Shown piece after piece: positions 52,721 through 62,195 of a stretch of DNA of 64,000 nucleotides; positions within the stretch are counted from its first letter, which is position 1, and every line of letters begins with the position of its first letter. A program made the position numbers and the translations under genes. Under the pieces are notes generated by a model. It searched no databases. It was not told the DNA's origin and saw nothing but the letters and a program-made list of their open reading frames with translations. The stretch spans positions 1,240,001-1,304,000 of the forward strand of contig OZ240665.1 of the NCBI GenBank assembly GCA_965198565.1. The letters are read 5' to 3'. The stretch is from LMUY01 sp965198565 (GTDB lineage Bacteria; Pseudomonadota; Alphaproteobacteria; Acetobacterales; Acetobacteraceae).

Positions 52721-54125
52721 CTAGCGGATTCACACATTGTCATGCGCGATAAGTGTATTGACGGCGGTTCGTCCGATTTGGAACTCGGTCCAGCCGTTCA
52801 GCATGACGATTGGGCCTGGTTTGCCGTAGTATCCGGTCCAGCCGCCCAGCCGGGCGCAGATCCAGGAAGCATAGGCCAGGCTTCCTTCGGGGTGGGGGTT
52901 CTTTTGCCGCTCGGTCTTGCCTTCAAGCCGACGGCAATGGGCGCGCAACAACGGCAAATCCTCGGGCTCAAACGCGTCCGTCATGGGGCGCAAAGGGCCT
53001 GGACCGCCATCACGGGCATGCACCAACTGCTGCACGCTCACCGCGGCCACCAAGGCTGCCATGATCAGGCACGAGCGAGGGGCGTCGTCGTTGATGTCGA
53101 TGGTCTCGACGTCAAAGCCCTGGGTCTTGAGCGTGCGGAACAACTGCTCGATCGCCCACCGACGGCGATACAGGTCGGCCACGGCCATCGCCTCGATCAG
53201 GTTGCTCACCGGCTTAGTCACGAGCAATCGCCAATGCACCGCAGGCTCGCCCGGCGGTGGACAGACCTCGCGCAGATCGACCATGTGCAAGTTCACCACG
53301 GCCAGCCCATCCTTGCCTCCAGCCTTGGGCCGGGCGAGCTGCACCGGGGCAAACCGCACCGCAAGCTGCGCGTCGCGGGCCCGGCGTCCCGGCTTGGCCG
53401 GCAGCGACAGCTTGACCCGGCCCGCAATCGGCTGGGCATCGATGCGGGCAAACAACCGGTCACCCTCGTCGAGGCTACGGTCGTGCATGGCCCGCACGAG
53501 CAGATCGACATGGGGTGGTCGCTGCGCGAATGCTTCGTAGATGTCGCTCTCGCGGTCGGCGATGACCGTGACCTGCGCCGCATCGGCGCACACTTCGGCC
53601 GATTGCTGCGCACCGTCGAGCCAGCGCTGGCTTTGCTTCTGCTCGATCGGCAGGGCGTGGCGCAGCTGCTTGCGCCCGGCGGTGCGGTGAAGAAATGCGG
53701 CGTCGATCAGGCCCAGGATGGCGCCGTCCTCGGCATCAACAGCCAGCACGACATGCAGGTAGTGCCCGCCGCCGCCGTCAGAGCGCACAACGGTGGTGTC
53801 CTGGATGGCCAAAATACGGCGCCCGACACAGCGCTCGGCAGTGCGTCTGGCCGCCGTGACCGCCATCTCGGCCGGACTGACCGCCGGGTTGCGCAGGAAC
53901 CGCGTCAGCCGGATTTCGCCCGCCCGGCTGCCTCCCAGACGGCGCACCCGCACGCCTTGGCTGGCCGTCTGCACCAGCCGGGCATGCAAAAAGGCCCCCC
54001 TTTTTCCAGGCGACGGTCGCCAAACCGCCCCAGCCCCAAATCCGCCATCGCTCATCGCTCCCAAACCAGACAGAGCGAATCAGAACCGGCGCCAACAGGC
54101 AACCAGAGATGTGTGAATGCCTTAG
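52721..54125 (-). mobile_element. IS4-family insertion sequence, 1405 bp
   Basis: Ends are near-identical inverted repeats: CTAGCGGATTCACACAT on the left and CTAAGGCATTCACACAT read inward from the right (14 of 17 match). A 9-bp duplication CCCTCTGGG flanks it. One intact transposase gene fills the element. It has landed in a REP palindrome between mobA and tRNA-His, and looks recent. Confidence 0.85.
52730..54064 (-). CDS. IS4-family transposase
   Basis: 444 residues, within the normal range for IS4 enzymes with an N-terminal Tnp-DNA-binding domain (residues 25-90, ARLVQTASQGVRVRRLGGSR). Catalytic positions are in ILAIQDTTVVRSD (first Asp, about residue 88), VTVIADRESDIYEAF (second, about 165) and the YREK-like LYRRRWAIEQLFRTLKTQGF (Glu near 305). 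An ATG nine bases further in is an alternative start. Frame intact. Confidence 0.94.
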   Translation of the reverse strand: MGAMSDGGFGAGAVWRPSPGKRGAFLHARLVQTASQGVRVRRLGGSRAGEIRLTRFLRNPAVSPAEMAVTAARRTAERCVGRRILAIQDTTVVRSDGGGGHYLHVVLAVDAEDGAILGLIDAAFLHRTAGRKQLRHALPIEQKQSQRWLDGAQQSAEVCADAAQVTVIADRESDIYEAFAQRPPHVDLLVRAMHDRSLDEGDRLFARIDAQPIAGRVKLSLPAKPGRRARDAQLAVRFAPVQLARPKAGGKDGLAVVNLHMVDLREVCPPPGEPAVHWRLLVTKPVSNLIEAMAVADLYRRRWAIEQLFRTLKTQGFDVETIDINDDAPRSCLIMAALVAAVSVQQLVHARDGGPGPLRPMTDAFEPEDLPLLRAHCRRLEGKTERQKNPHPEGSLAYASWICARLGGWTGYYGKPGPIVMLNGWTEFQIGRTAVNTLIAHDNV

Positions 54126-54222
54126 CCCTCTGGGAGAGGGTCGGGGTGAGGGGTCCAGGCAGGAGTTTCAGTGGGTTCGTTCATCGCGCCCGCCCTCACC
54201 CAACCCTCTCCCAGAGGGAGAG
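54126..54222. repeat. REP-like palindromes right of the IS4 element
   Basis: 54126-54153 is the right part of the REP split by the element, and includes the second copy of the 9-bp duplication. A further inverted copy, CCCTCACCCAACCCTCTCCC..., is at 54191-54222; both would form one BIME before the insertion. Confidence 0.8.
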
Positions 54223-54265
54223 CGCTTTTGGAGAAGGGATTTGACAGCGAAACGCGGGTAGGAAT

Positions 54266-54342
54266 TGGGGCGAACGACGGGGATCGAACCCGCGACAACC
54301 GGTACCACAAACCGGCGCTCTACCAACTGAGCTACGTCCGCC
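54266..54342 (-). tRNA. tRNA-His (anticodon GTG)
   Basis: 77 bases. On the minus strand the gene starts with the extra G(-1) of tRNA-His, has D-arm TAGCTCAGTTGGTAGAGC, anticodon stem CCGGT/ACCGG with loop TTGTGGT, T-arm CGCGGGTTCGATCCCCG, and encodes C73 and CCA. The acceptor pairs GCGGACG with CGTTCGC (one G-T pair). Upstream lies the aminotransferase gene. Confidence 0.95.
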
Positions 54343-54367
54343 ACACAGGGCCGCGGAAATACCCCCC

Positions 54368-55567
<1,200 letters not shown>

Positions 55568-55726
55568 TGGCGTGGTCTCCTTCGCTCGCCAACCGTCTCA
55601 ATGCCCTAAAATCGGGCAAATCGCCAGACGACCCTGCAGATGGCTGGATTGCCCCCTGGCACGGCCCATGCAACCCTCTCGGCGGCCGACCCGCCTTTGG
55701 GCAGGCTGGCCAAGGAGGCGGCTGCG

Positions 55727-56065
55727 GTGAAAAAGATCGAAGCGGTGATCAAGCCGTTCAAGCTCGACGAAGTGAAAGACGCGCTGCACGAGGTGGGGCT
55801 GCAGGGCATCACGGTGACCGAAGCCAAAGGGTTCGGCCGCCAGAAGGGCCACACGGAGCTGTATCGCGGCGCCGAATACGTGGTGGATTTCCTGCCCAAA
55901 GTGAAGATCGAAGTGGTCTGCCCCGATGCGATGCTGGAACGGGCGGTGGAGGCGATCATCGCGGCGGCCCGCACCGGGCGCATCGGCGATGGCAAGATTT
56001 TCGTCAGCAACATCGAGGAAGCCATCCGCATCCGCACCGGGGAGCGTGGGGAAGAGGCGATTTGA
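55727..56065 (+). CDS. glnB: Nitrogen regulatory protein P-II
   Basis: 112 residues from a GTG at 55727 with AAGGAGG ten bases upstream, the exact family length. P-II senses 2-oxoglutarate and glutamine and controls glutamine synthetase adenylylation. KKIEAVIKPFKLDEVKDALH is the N-terminus, the T-loop RQKGHTELYRGAEYVVDFLP carries the uridylylated tyrosine (Y51 in ELYRG), and GDGKIFVSNIEEAIRIRTGE ends it. glnA follows after 107 bases, the classic alphaproteobacterial glnBA operon. Confidence 0.97.
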   Translation: MKKIEAVIKPFKLDEVKDALHEVGLQGITVTEAKGFGRQKGHTELYRGAEYVVDFLPKVKIEVVCPDAMLERAVEAIIAAARTGRIGDGKIFVSNIEEAIRIRTGERGEEAI

Positions 56066-56126
56066 ACCACGGCGGCGCCATCTGGCCTATGCCGGGGCGC
56101 GGCGCTGTGGCTGTATCGGAGTAGAA

Positions 56127-56145
56127 CCACACTGCAACGGTGTGG
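56127..56145 (+). promoter_or_regulatory. Short hairpin in the glnB-glnA gap
   Basis: CCACAC, seven bases, GTGTGG, 27 bases before the glnA ATG. It could slow or attenuate read-through from glnB, or serve mRNA processing. No sigma-54 -24/-12 pair was seen by eye in the gap. Confidence 0.35.
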
Positions 56146-56172
56146 CTGTTGTAGAGCAGGAGAGCTTACGGA

Positions 56173-57615
56173 ATGGCGAAGAAGGCAGCGGCCGCAGTCG
56201 CGGCGCCCAATGGGGCGTCCACGGTTATGGAAATGATCCGGGAGCACTCGGTCGAGTACGTCGACCTGCGCTTCACCGACCCGCGCGGCAAGTGGCAGCA
56301 TACGGCGCAGCACGTCTCGACGGTGGACGAGGAGAGCCTCACCGACGGCTTCATGTTCGACGGCTCCTCCATCGCCGGCTGGAAGGCGATCAACGAAAGC
56401 GACATGATCCTGATGCCGGACACCGCGACGGCGGTGCTGGACCCATTCGCCGCCAAGCCTTCGCTGATCCTGTTCTGCGACATCATCGAGCCCTCGACCG
56501 GGCAATATTACGCGCGGGACCCGCGCGCCACCGCCAAGCTGGCCGAGGCGTATCTGAAGTCCACCGGCATCGGCGACACCATCCTGACTGGCGCCGAGGC
56601 CGAGTTCTTCATTTTCGACAGCGTGCGGTTCGGCACCGGGGGCAATTTCGGCAGCTACCACATCGACAGCATCGAGGGGCCCGGCTCAAACCTGAAGGAC
56701 TATCCCGAGGGCAACATGGGCCACCGCCCGGCGATCAAGGGCGGCTACTTCCCGGTTCCCCCCGTGGACAGCGAGAGCGACCTGCGCGCCGAGATGCTGT
56801 CCACCATGGGCGAGATGGGGCTGATCATCGAGAAGCATCACCACGAGGTGGCGCAGTCGCAGCATGAATTGGGCACGCGTTTCACCACGCTGACCAAGAT
56901 GGCCGACCAGATGCAGATCTATAAGTACTGCGTCCACAACGTGGCCCATAGCTATGGCAAGACGGCGACGTTCATGCCCAAGCCGATCTATGGCGACAAC
57001 GGCACCGGCATGCACACCCACCAGTCGATTTGGAAGGACGGCAAGCCGCTGTTCGCCGGCAGTGGCTATGCCGACTTGTCGGAAATGTGCCTCTACTACA
57101 TCGGCGGCATCATCCGGCACGCCAAGGCGATCAATGCGTTCACCAACCCGAGCACCAACAGCTACAAGCGGCTGATCCCGGGCTTCGAGGCGCCGGTGTT
57201 GCTGGCCTATTCCTCGCGCAACCGCTCGGCCTCCTGCCGCATCCCCTACACGGTGAACCCGAAGGCCAAGCGGGTGGAAGTCCGCTTCCCGGACCCGTCG
57301 GCCAACCCGTACCTGGCCTATTCGGCGCTGCTGATGGCGGGGCTGGACGGCATCCGCAACAAGATCCATCCCGGCGACCCGATGGACAAGGACCTGTACG
57401 ACCTGCCGCCCGAGGAGCTGAAGGGCATCCCCACCGTGTGTGGTTCGCTGCGCGAGGCGCTCGGGGCGCTGGAGGCCGATCACGAGTTCCTGCTCGCCGG
57501 CGACGTGTTCTCGACCGACCAGATCGAGAGCTATATCGAGCTGAAATGGAAAGAAGTTTACCGCTTCGAGCACACGCCGCATCCAGTCGAGTTCGAGATG
57601 TACTACTCGGCCTGA
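56173..57615 (+). CDS. glnA: Glutamine synthetase, type I
   Basis: 480 residues. Makes glutamine from glutamate and ammonia. The N-terminal beta-grasp includes FMFDGSSIAGWKAINESDMI; metal ligands lie in GAEAEFFIFDSVR and GLIIEKHHHEVAQSQHELGT; NGTGMHTHQSIWKDG is the ATP region; KDLYDLPPEELKG (about residue 404) holds the adenylylated tyrosine typical of GSI-beta. About ten extra residues at the N-terminus. AGGAG precedes the ATG at 56173. Confidence 0.98.
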   Translation: MAKKAAAAVAAPNGASTVMEMIREHSVEYVDLRFTDPRGKWQHTAQHVSTVDEESLTDGFMFDGSSIAGWKAINESDMILMPDTATAVLDPFAAKPSLILFCDIIEPSTGQYYARDPRATAKLAEAYLKSTGIGDTILTGAEAEFFIFDSVRFGTGGNFGSYHIDSIEGPGSNLKDYPEGNMGHRPAIKGGYFPVPPVDSESDLRAEMLSTMGEMGLIIEKHHHEVAQSQHELGTRFTTLTKMADQMQIYKYCVHNVAHSYGKTATFMPKPIYGDNGTGMHTHQSIWKDGKPLFAGSGYADLSEMCLYYIGGIIRHAKAINAFTNPSTNSYKRLIPGFEAPVLLAYSSRNRSASCRIPYTVNPKAKRVEVRFPDPSANPYLAYSALLMAGLDGIRNKIHPGDPMDKDLYDLPPEELKGIPTVCGSLREALGALEADHEFLLAGDVFSTDQIESYIELKWKEVYRFEHTPHPVEFEMYYSA

Positions 57616-57641
57616 CGTTCCGCCTCCTCCAAACCATAAAA

Positions 57642-57739
57642 AGCCCTCTCCCCCTGGGAGAGGGTTGGGTGAGGGGACCGCGCCGGTGGATCATGGCGCG
57701 TTGGCCCCTCACCCTAACCCTCTCCCAGAGGGAGAGGGC
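57642..57739. repeat. Paired, inverted REP-like palindromes
   Basis: GCCCTCTCCCCCTGGGAGAG... at 57643-57677 and the opposed CCCCTCACCCTAACCCTCTC... at 57705-57739, after glnA. The right arm provides the purine-rich ribosome site of the protease gene. Confidence 0.85.
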
Positions 57740-57746
57740 ACTGTTT

Positions 57747-58637
57747 TTGTTTCCGCTGTGGGCGACCCTCCTCTTCGCGTCGCACGCCCATGCGGCCTGC
57801 ACCGTCGCCTCCCGCGCCACCATCCCGCTCACCCGCGCAGGCGGCTTGTTCATCGTGCCGCTCGAGCTGAACGGCGCCACGGCCCAATTCGTGCTCGACA
57901 CCGGCGCCGAGCGCAGCGTGGTCGGGCTTGCCGCGGCGGACCGGCTGCATATTGCGCGCGACGAGTGGGTCAGCACCGACATCATGGGCGCCGGCGGGCG
58001 GGACCGGCGGCGGCTCGGGCGGCCGGCCAGCCTCTCGCTTGGCGGCGTGGCGCTGCGCCGGCGCACGGTGGCGGAGGACAACTCGCTCGTCGTCGGCCCG
58101 ATCCCCGACCACGCCGGCACCATGCCGATCGACGGCCTGCTGGGGCAGGATTTCCTGTCTGCCTTCGACCTCGATTTCGACGCCGGGTCGAACCAGGTGA
58201 CCCTCTACAGCGTGGCCGGCTGCAGTGGCCGCTTTCTGCCTTGGCCCATGCCCTACGTGGCGGTGGCGGCGTGGCGGCCGGTGCGCAACATCCTGGCGGT
58301 GCCGATGCATGTCAGCGGCGTGGCCATCGAGGCGGAGCTGGACAGCGGCGCCGGCACCACCGTCATCACGTTGCCGGGCATGCTGGCGCTGAACCTTCCC
58401 ATGGCGGCCGGCCCGGGCCGCGCGATCGGGTTCGGGCCCGGCAGCACGCCGGCCAGCAGCCGCCGGTTCGACCAGGTGCAGGTGGGCGAGCTGCCCGCGG
58501 CGCCCGCGACGCTCACGATTGCCCCGATCCACACCCTGCGCAGCCTTGGGGCCTTGCTCGGGGCGGATTGGCTGGCCAGCCACCGGGTCTGGATATCCTG
58601 GGCGACCGACCAGGTGTTCGTGGCTACCGGAGGGTAA
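57747..58637 (+). CDS. Exported tandem retropepsin-like aspartic protease
   Basis: 296 residues. No ATG is available; the TTG at 57747 is preferred because GGAGAGGG from the REP lies eight bases upstream and a signal peptide follows (FPLWATLLFASHAHAA). Two retropepsin-like domains are seen, each with a DTG/DSG active site: AQFVLDTGAERSVVGLAAAD (about residue 45) and EAELDSGAGTTVITLPGML (about 200), with hydrophobic GLLGQDFL and ALLGADWL turns after each. Retropepsin-like enzymes usually dimerise; here one chain carries both halves. Overlaps the S49 gene end by 14 bases, convergent. Confidence 0.8.
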   Translation: MFPLWATLLFASHAHAACTVASRATIPLTRAGGLFIVPLELNGATAQFVLDTGAERSVVGLAAADRLHIARDEWVSTDIMGAGGRDRRRLGRPASLSLGGVALRRRTVAEDNSLVVGPIPDHAGTMPIDGLLGQDFLSAFDLDFDAGSNQVTLYSVAGCSGRFLPWPMPYVAVAAWRPVRNILAVPMHVSGVAIEAELDSGAGTTVITLPGMLALNLPMAAGPGRAIGFGPGSTPASSRRFDQVQVGELPAAPATLTIAPIHTLRSLGALLGADWLASHRVWISWATDQVFVATGG

Positions 58638-59406
58638 GGCGGCGCTCGTCGGCCAAGTCCAGCATCGCCTCGGCCATCAGCCGCGGGAGGCGGGCGAGCG
58701 GAAAGCGGCGGCGCGGGCGCAGCCGGCGGGGGCGGGCGCGGTCGCCTGCCAGCGTGCGGACCAGCTCGTCGACCGAGGTCAGGCCGTCCACCAGGCCCAG
58801 CGCCATGCCGCGGTCAGCCAGGTAGAAACTGCCGTCGAACACCGCCGGGTCGTCCTTCAGGCGGGCGCCGCGGCGCTGGCGCACCCAGATCTTGAAGCGC
58901 TCGTGGATGTCGCCCATCAGGTCGTGCACGAAGGCCACATCCTCCGGCCGCTCGGGGCGGAACGGGTCGAGCCGGGCCTTGTTCTCGCCCGACGTGTAGA
59001 GCCGGCGCTCGACGCCGTAGCGGGCGATGAGCTGCTCGAAGCCGAAGCCGCCTCCCACCACGCCGATCGAGCCCACGATGCTCATGGGATTGGCGTGGAT
59101 TTCGTCGGCCGCGCAGGCGAGCCAATAGCCACCGGAGGCGCCGGCCTCGCCGATCACGGCATGCACCCGCACCTGGGCCTTTTCGGCCCGGCGCCGCACC
59201 AGGCTGGCGATCAGCTCGGACTGCACGGGCGAGCCGCCAGGGCTGTCGATGTCCAGGATGACGTTGCTGCCGCGCTTGGCGCTGGCAAAAGCGCGCTCGA
59301 TGAGTGGGCCGGCGGAGCGCAGGTTCACCGCGCCCTCTCGCCCGGCAATCAGGCCATGCAGCTCGATGACGGGGATGGTGGGGCGGCGCCAGGGCGTGAG
59401 GTTCAT
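58624..59406 (-). CDS. S49-family serine peptidase (SppA/SohB-like)
   Basis: 260 residues from the ATG at 59406; a GTG at 59496 would add 30 basic residues. The Ser/Lys dyad is in GEAGASGGYWLACAADEIHA (serine about residue 93) and SGENKARLDPFRPERPEDVA (lysine about 145), and PVIELHGLIAG begins the crotonase-like fold. Members degrade signal peptides or membrane proteins. The short form without a clear signal sequence suggests a cytoplasmic or inner-face enzyme. Confidence 0.92.
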   Translation of the reverse strand: MNLTPWRRPTIPVIELHGLIAGREGAVNLRSAGPLIERAFASAKRGSNVILDIDSPGGSPVQSELIASLVRRRAEKAQVRVHAVIGEAGASGGYWLACAADEIHANPMSIVGSIGVVGGGFGFEQLIARYGVERRLYTSGENKARLDPFRPERPEDVAFVHDLMGDIHERFKIWVRQRRGARLKDDPAVFDGSFYLADRGMALGLVDGLTSVDELVRTLAGDRARPRRLRPRRRFPLARLPRLMAEAMLDLADERRLTLR

Positions 59407-59527
59407 GCCAGTTAGGAGGGGTGCGGCGCGCCATTTGGCAAGGCGCCGACGGCAGGCGGACAGCAGGCGGATAGCGGCAAGGATCACACCGCGCACGCAA
59501 AGTCACCCGCCAACTGCTGGGCGCACG

Positions 59528-59749
59528 ATGCTGGATTTGACTGAATACGCGCAGGCTGTGATATGGGATTGCGAAACGCCTGCTGAATGCTCGCAACGAT
59601 TAACCAAGATTATGAGGACGGGCCCCCGGCACGCGGGCTTGAGCAAGCAATCGAAAATGCTAAGTAGACGGCGGCGCACACGTTTGGACATGGCGAATCG
59701 CCGAGTGCTGAAGAAAGTGGCCGCTGTTCGGCGCGCCTCGTCCGCTTGA
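59528..59749 (+). CDS. Possible small basic protein
   Basis: 73 residues, rich in Arg/Lys in the second half (SRRRRTRLDMANRRVLKKVA). No convincing ribosome site and no known family. It lies in the gap between the S49 gene and the coiled-coil protein, where no other gene is seen. Basic composition may suggest nucleic-acid binding. Could equally be chance. Confidence 0.3.
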   Translation: MLDLTEYAQAVIWDCETPAECSQRLTKIMRTGPRHAGLSKQSKMLSRRRRTRLDMANRRVLKKVAAVRRASSA

Positions 59750-59773
59750 ACTCAAACCTATTCCGAAAGTAAG

Positions 59774-60511
59774 ATGGCGAACTTATCAGGCCAGCCCGAA
59801 CTCAACGACGCATCCCTAGAAACGGCTGAAGCGCGCATGCGCCGGGCACTCGGCGACCTCGAGACGCAAGCGTCGGCGCGGGGCGGGCAGGATGCGAACC
59901 GGCCGCGACCCGACGCCCGCGGCGGCGAGCGCCATTCCGGAGACCGGCCGCGAGCCCGCTTTGTGCAGGACGGCGACGTTCCAGTGACGGTGCTGAATCG
60001 CACACGGCCGCATGAGGCGGAAGGCACCAACGGCAGCAGCAACCGGCTGAGCGTGGCCGAGGCGGCGCTGGCGAGCGAGCGCACGAGCCGGCTGCGTGCC
60101 GAACGTGCCCTGGCCGAGGCGCAGACGACATTGCACGACCTTCAGACCAAGCTGGGACACGCCGAGTTGGCCCGGCAGGAGCTGTCGGGACGGATCGAGG
60201 CCGAGAAAGCGGCTTTCGAGATCGAGCGGTCGGCGCACCAGGCGCGCGAACTGGCCCTGACCGAGGAACTTGCGGCCGAACGAGCGGCGCGCCGCGTTGC
60301 AGAAACGGCGCCGAAACCTGCCAGACGGCCGGCTGCAGCCTTCCGGGCGCCCGAGACGGATGACGCAGGTGACCCGGCGACGGCGCCCGTGGATGCGATG
60401 GAGACGCCGCCCAAGCGCAAGCGGCAGGTTGGCCGTCCCCGCTCGGCAGGCGCCAAGAAGGGTGAGCCGAAGCCAGTCAAGTGGTGGCTCAGCGCACCGA
60501 AGAAGAAGTAG
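59774..60511 (+). CDS. Coiled-coil protein with AT-hook-like basic tail, unknown function
   Basis: 245 residues in three parts. Residues 1-85 are polar and disordered (RPRPDARGGERHSGDRPRAR). Residues 90-180 form a long Ala/Glu/Arg-rich heptad region (SVAEAALASERTSRLRAERA, then ELALTEELAAERAARRVAE). The tail has KRKRQVGRPRSAGAKKGEPK, an AT-hook core (GRPR with basic flanks), and ends KPVKWWLSAPKKK. The layout suggests a DNA-associated structural protein; function is not known. Next to the response regulator and flagellin genes, but in the opposite direction. Confidence 0.75.
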   Translation: MANLSGQPELNDASLETAEARMRRALGDLETQASARGGQDANRPRPDARGGERHSGDRPRARFVQDGDVPVTVLNRTRPHEAEGTNGSSNRLSVAEAALASERTSRLRAERALAEAQTTLHDLQTKLGHAELARQELSGRIEAEKAAFEIERSAHQARELALTEELAAERAARRVAETAPKPARRPAAAFRAPETDDAGDPATAPVDAMETPPKRKRQVGRPRSAGAKKGEPKPVKWWLSAPKKK

Positions 60512-60522
60512 CGCGCCACTGT

Positions 60523-60591
60523 CTAGAGCATCATCCGAGCGAACGCGATCAGCCGTCGGATAAAGAGGCTCGCCAAAACAAAGAACTCTAG
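60523..60591. repeat. Dispersed CTAGAGCATCA...GCTCGCCAAAACAA repeat, copy B
   Basis: Starts CTAGAGCATCATCCGA, has TCGGAT as the returning arm, then AAAGAGGCTCGCCAAAACAA and closes CTCTAG. The outer CTAGAG/CTCTAG ends are inverted repeats. It covers the stop codon of the response regulator. Copy A is at 35898-35960. Confidence 0.7.
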
Positions 60592-60962
60592 GCCAGTTCG
60601 CGCACCAACGTCAGCAATTGCGACATGGCGAACGGCTTGAGCAAAGCCCGCTCGCGGTCGCCGAGCGGCCGCCGCCGTACCGCCATGTGGTTGCCCGAAA
60701 TATAGATGACCCGCAGCGAAGGATGTTGCTCGAGCGCCTTTGCCGCGAGTTGGAAGCCATTGGGGCCGCTCTCTTGCGATTCGACCTGCCGGTCTGCCAC
60801 CAGGATGGCGTTTCCCGCTGCGGCCGAGATGGCTTGCTCTGCGGCGAGCCCGCTGCCTGTCTCCACCACGGTGTAACGCGCCGCCTGCAGCCCGTCCGCG
60901 ATCAACGAACGCAATGCCCGGTCGTCCTCGAGCAAAATGATAGGGGTGCGCGTTTCACTCAC
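60588..60962 (-). CDS. Single-domain response regulator
   Basis: 124 residues from a GTG at 60962 (no ATG fits; the open frame goes further but without similarity). A lone receiver domain: acidic pair in PIILLEDDRALRSLIADGLQ, the phosphorylatable aspartate in AILVADRQVESQESGPNGFQ, serine in VIYISGNHM and lysine in ALLKPFAMSQLL, so it can be phosphorylated. No output domain. Such proteins act as phosphate shuttles or bind partners such as the flagellar motor. Next to flagellin on the same strand. Confidence 0.85.
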   Translation of the reverse strand: MSETRTPIILLEDDRALRSLIADGLQAARYTVVETGSGLAAEQAISAAAGNAILVADRQVESQESGPNGFQLAAKALEQHPSLRVIYISGNHMAVRRRPLGDRERALLKPFAMSQLLTLVRELA

Positions 60963-61130
60963 TCCATGACCATACAGCGGTTCCAGGGCGAGAGGAAATA
61001 CTCCCGATTGACGCCGCACCAGCAGAGCAGCGGAGCATGGATGCCGCGCTGCGGAAACTTCCTACCGGCGCAATATACTGCAGGCGCACAGGCCGCAGTT
61101 GCAAGCGTTTCACCCTTCAGCGCCGGCCTG

Positions 61131-62033
61131 TTATTTGAACAGGCTGAGCAGGCCCTGCGGCGCCTGGTTCGCGACCGAAAGCGACTGCGTGCCCAATTGC
61201 TGTTTGATCTGCAGTGATTGCAGGACCGCCGATTCCTTCGACAGATTGGCATCGACCAGGGCGCCCAGGCCATCGTTCAAGCTGTCGATCTTGTCGCTGT
61301 TGAGCGTGATCTGAGTGTTCAGGTAGTTCGACTCGGCGCCCACCTGGTCAAGCTGGTCGTTCAGCGCGGCCTGCGCCGTATCAAACCCGCCGCCAGGCTG
61401 CTGCAGCGCGGCCAAGGCGGCCGTCTGCGCGGCGGAGGCGGTGGGCGGCGTGAAACTGTCCACCCCACTGGGGCTGCGGCTGAAGCTGGCGCCGATCAGC
61501 CCGGCCAGTGTGCTGGCCAGCGTGCTCACATTCTCGGCGGCAAGCACCGTGGTGGCGCCAGACTCGTCGTTGATGACCGCCTTGCTGGTTGCAGCCACAG
61601 GGCCGGACGCGGCGCCGAGCAAGCTCTGCCCGTTATACGTCGAGTCGTCGACCGCATCGGCCACCTGGGACACCAGGGACTTGAACGAGGTGACGTATTG
61701 ATCGCGCTGGTCGTCCGACAAGCTCTGGTCACTGATCTTGACCAGGAGGGCTTTGGCCGAGGTGAGCGCGTTGGAAATGCTGGTCAGCGAGGTGAGCGCC
61801 GTGGTGACCAACCCTTGCGCATTGCCCAGTTGCTGATTGACGCTGGTGAGCGCGGTGACATTCGAGCGGACTTGTTGCGCGACCGCAAATGCCCCGCCAT
61901 TGTCCGTCGCGTCGTTCACCGCATAGCCGGTGGAGATCTGTTTCTCGGTCGCTTGCAACGTGGACGAGGTCCCGTTCAGGGACTGCAGAACGACGACTGA
62001 CCCAGCGTTGGTGTTCAAAGACCCGATCGACAT
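61131..62033 (-). CDS. fliC: Flagellin
   Basis: 300 residues, a short flagellin. N-terminal D0/D1 (SIGSLNTNAGSVVVLQSLNG, then LQATEKQISTGYAVNDATDN) and C-terminal D1/D0 (AESNYLNTQITLNSDKIDSL, ending SVANQAPQGLLSLFK) are recognisable; the variable middle is about 90 residues. Exported by the flagellar type III system and polymerised as the filament. No other flagellar genes lie in the window, so flagellin is separate from the main clusters. AGG sits 9-11 bases before the ATG. Confidence 0.93.
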   Translation of the reverse strand: MSIGSLNTNAGSVVVLQSLNGTSSTLQATEKQISTGYAVNDATDNGGAFAVAQQVRSNVTALTSVNQQLGNAQGLVTTALTSLTSISNALTSAKALLVKISDQSLSDDQRDQYVTSFKSLVSQVADAVDDSTYNGQSLLGAASGPVAATSKAVINDESGATTVLAAENVSTLASTLAGLIGASFSRSPSGVDSFTPPTASAAQTAALAALQQPGGGFDTAQAALNDQLDQVGAESNYLNTQITLNSDKIDSLNDGLGALVDANLSKESAVLQSLQIKQQLGTQSLSVANQAPQGLLSLFK

Positions 62034-62195
62034 GGTGTTTTACCTGTCCAGATGCCCGCAATCATGCGACTGCAGGGAGCTTGGCCGAGAACGCTTAAAA
62101 TCGGGTTAAGCCCTGGTCGCCGTATCGCGATTTCTTGGCGCGACAGAGCGAGCCGACCCTGTTAAAACCAAATCAGTTTCAACGAGGAGTTGCTC

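Noticed and set aside
55568..55726. Sigma-54 promoter for glnB
   Set aside because: I searched by eye for GG-N10-GC near -24/-12 and found no convincing pair.
55640..55726. ATG at 55640 as the glnB start
   Set aside because: It would add 29 residues not found in P-II proteins; the GTG at 55727 has a good ribosome site and gives exactly 112 residues.
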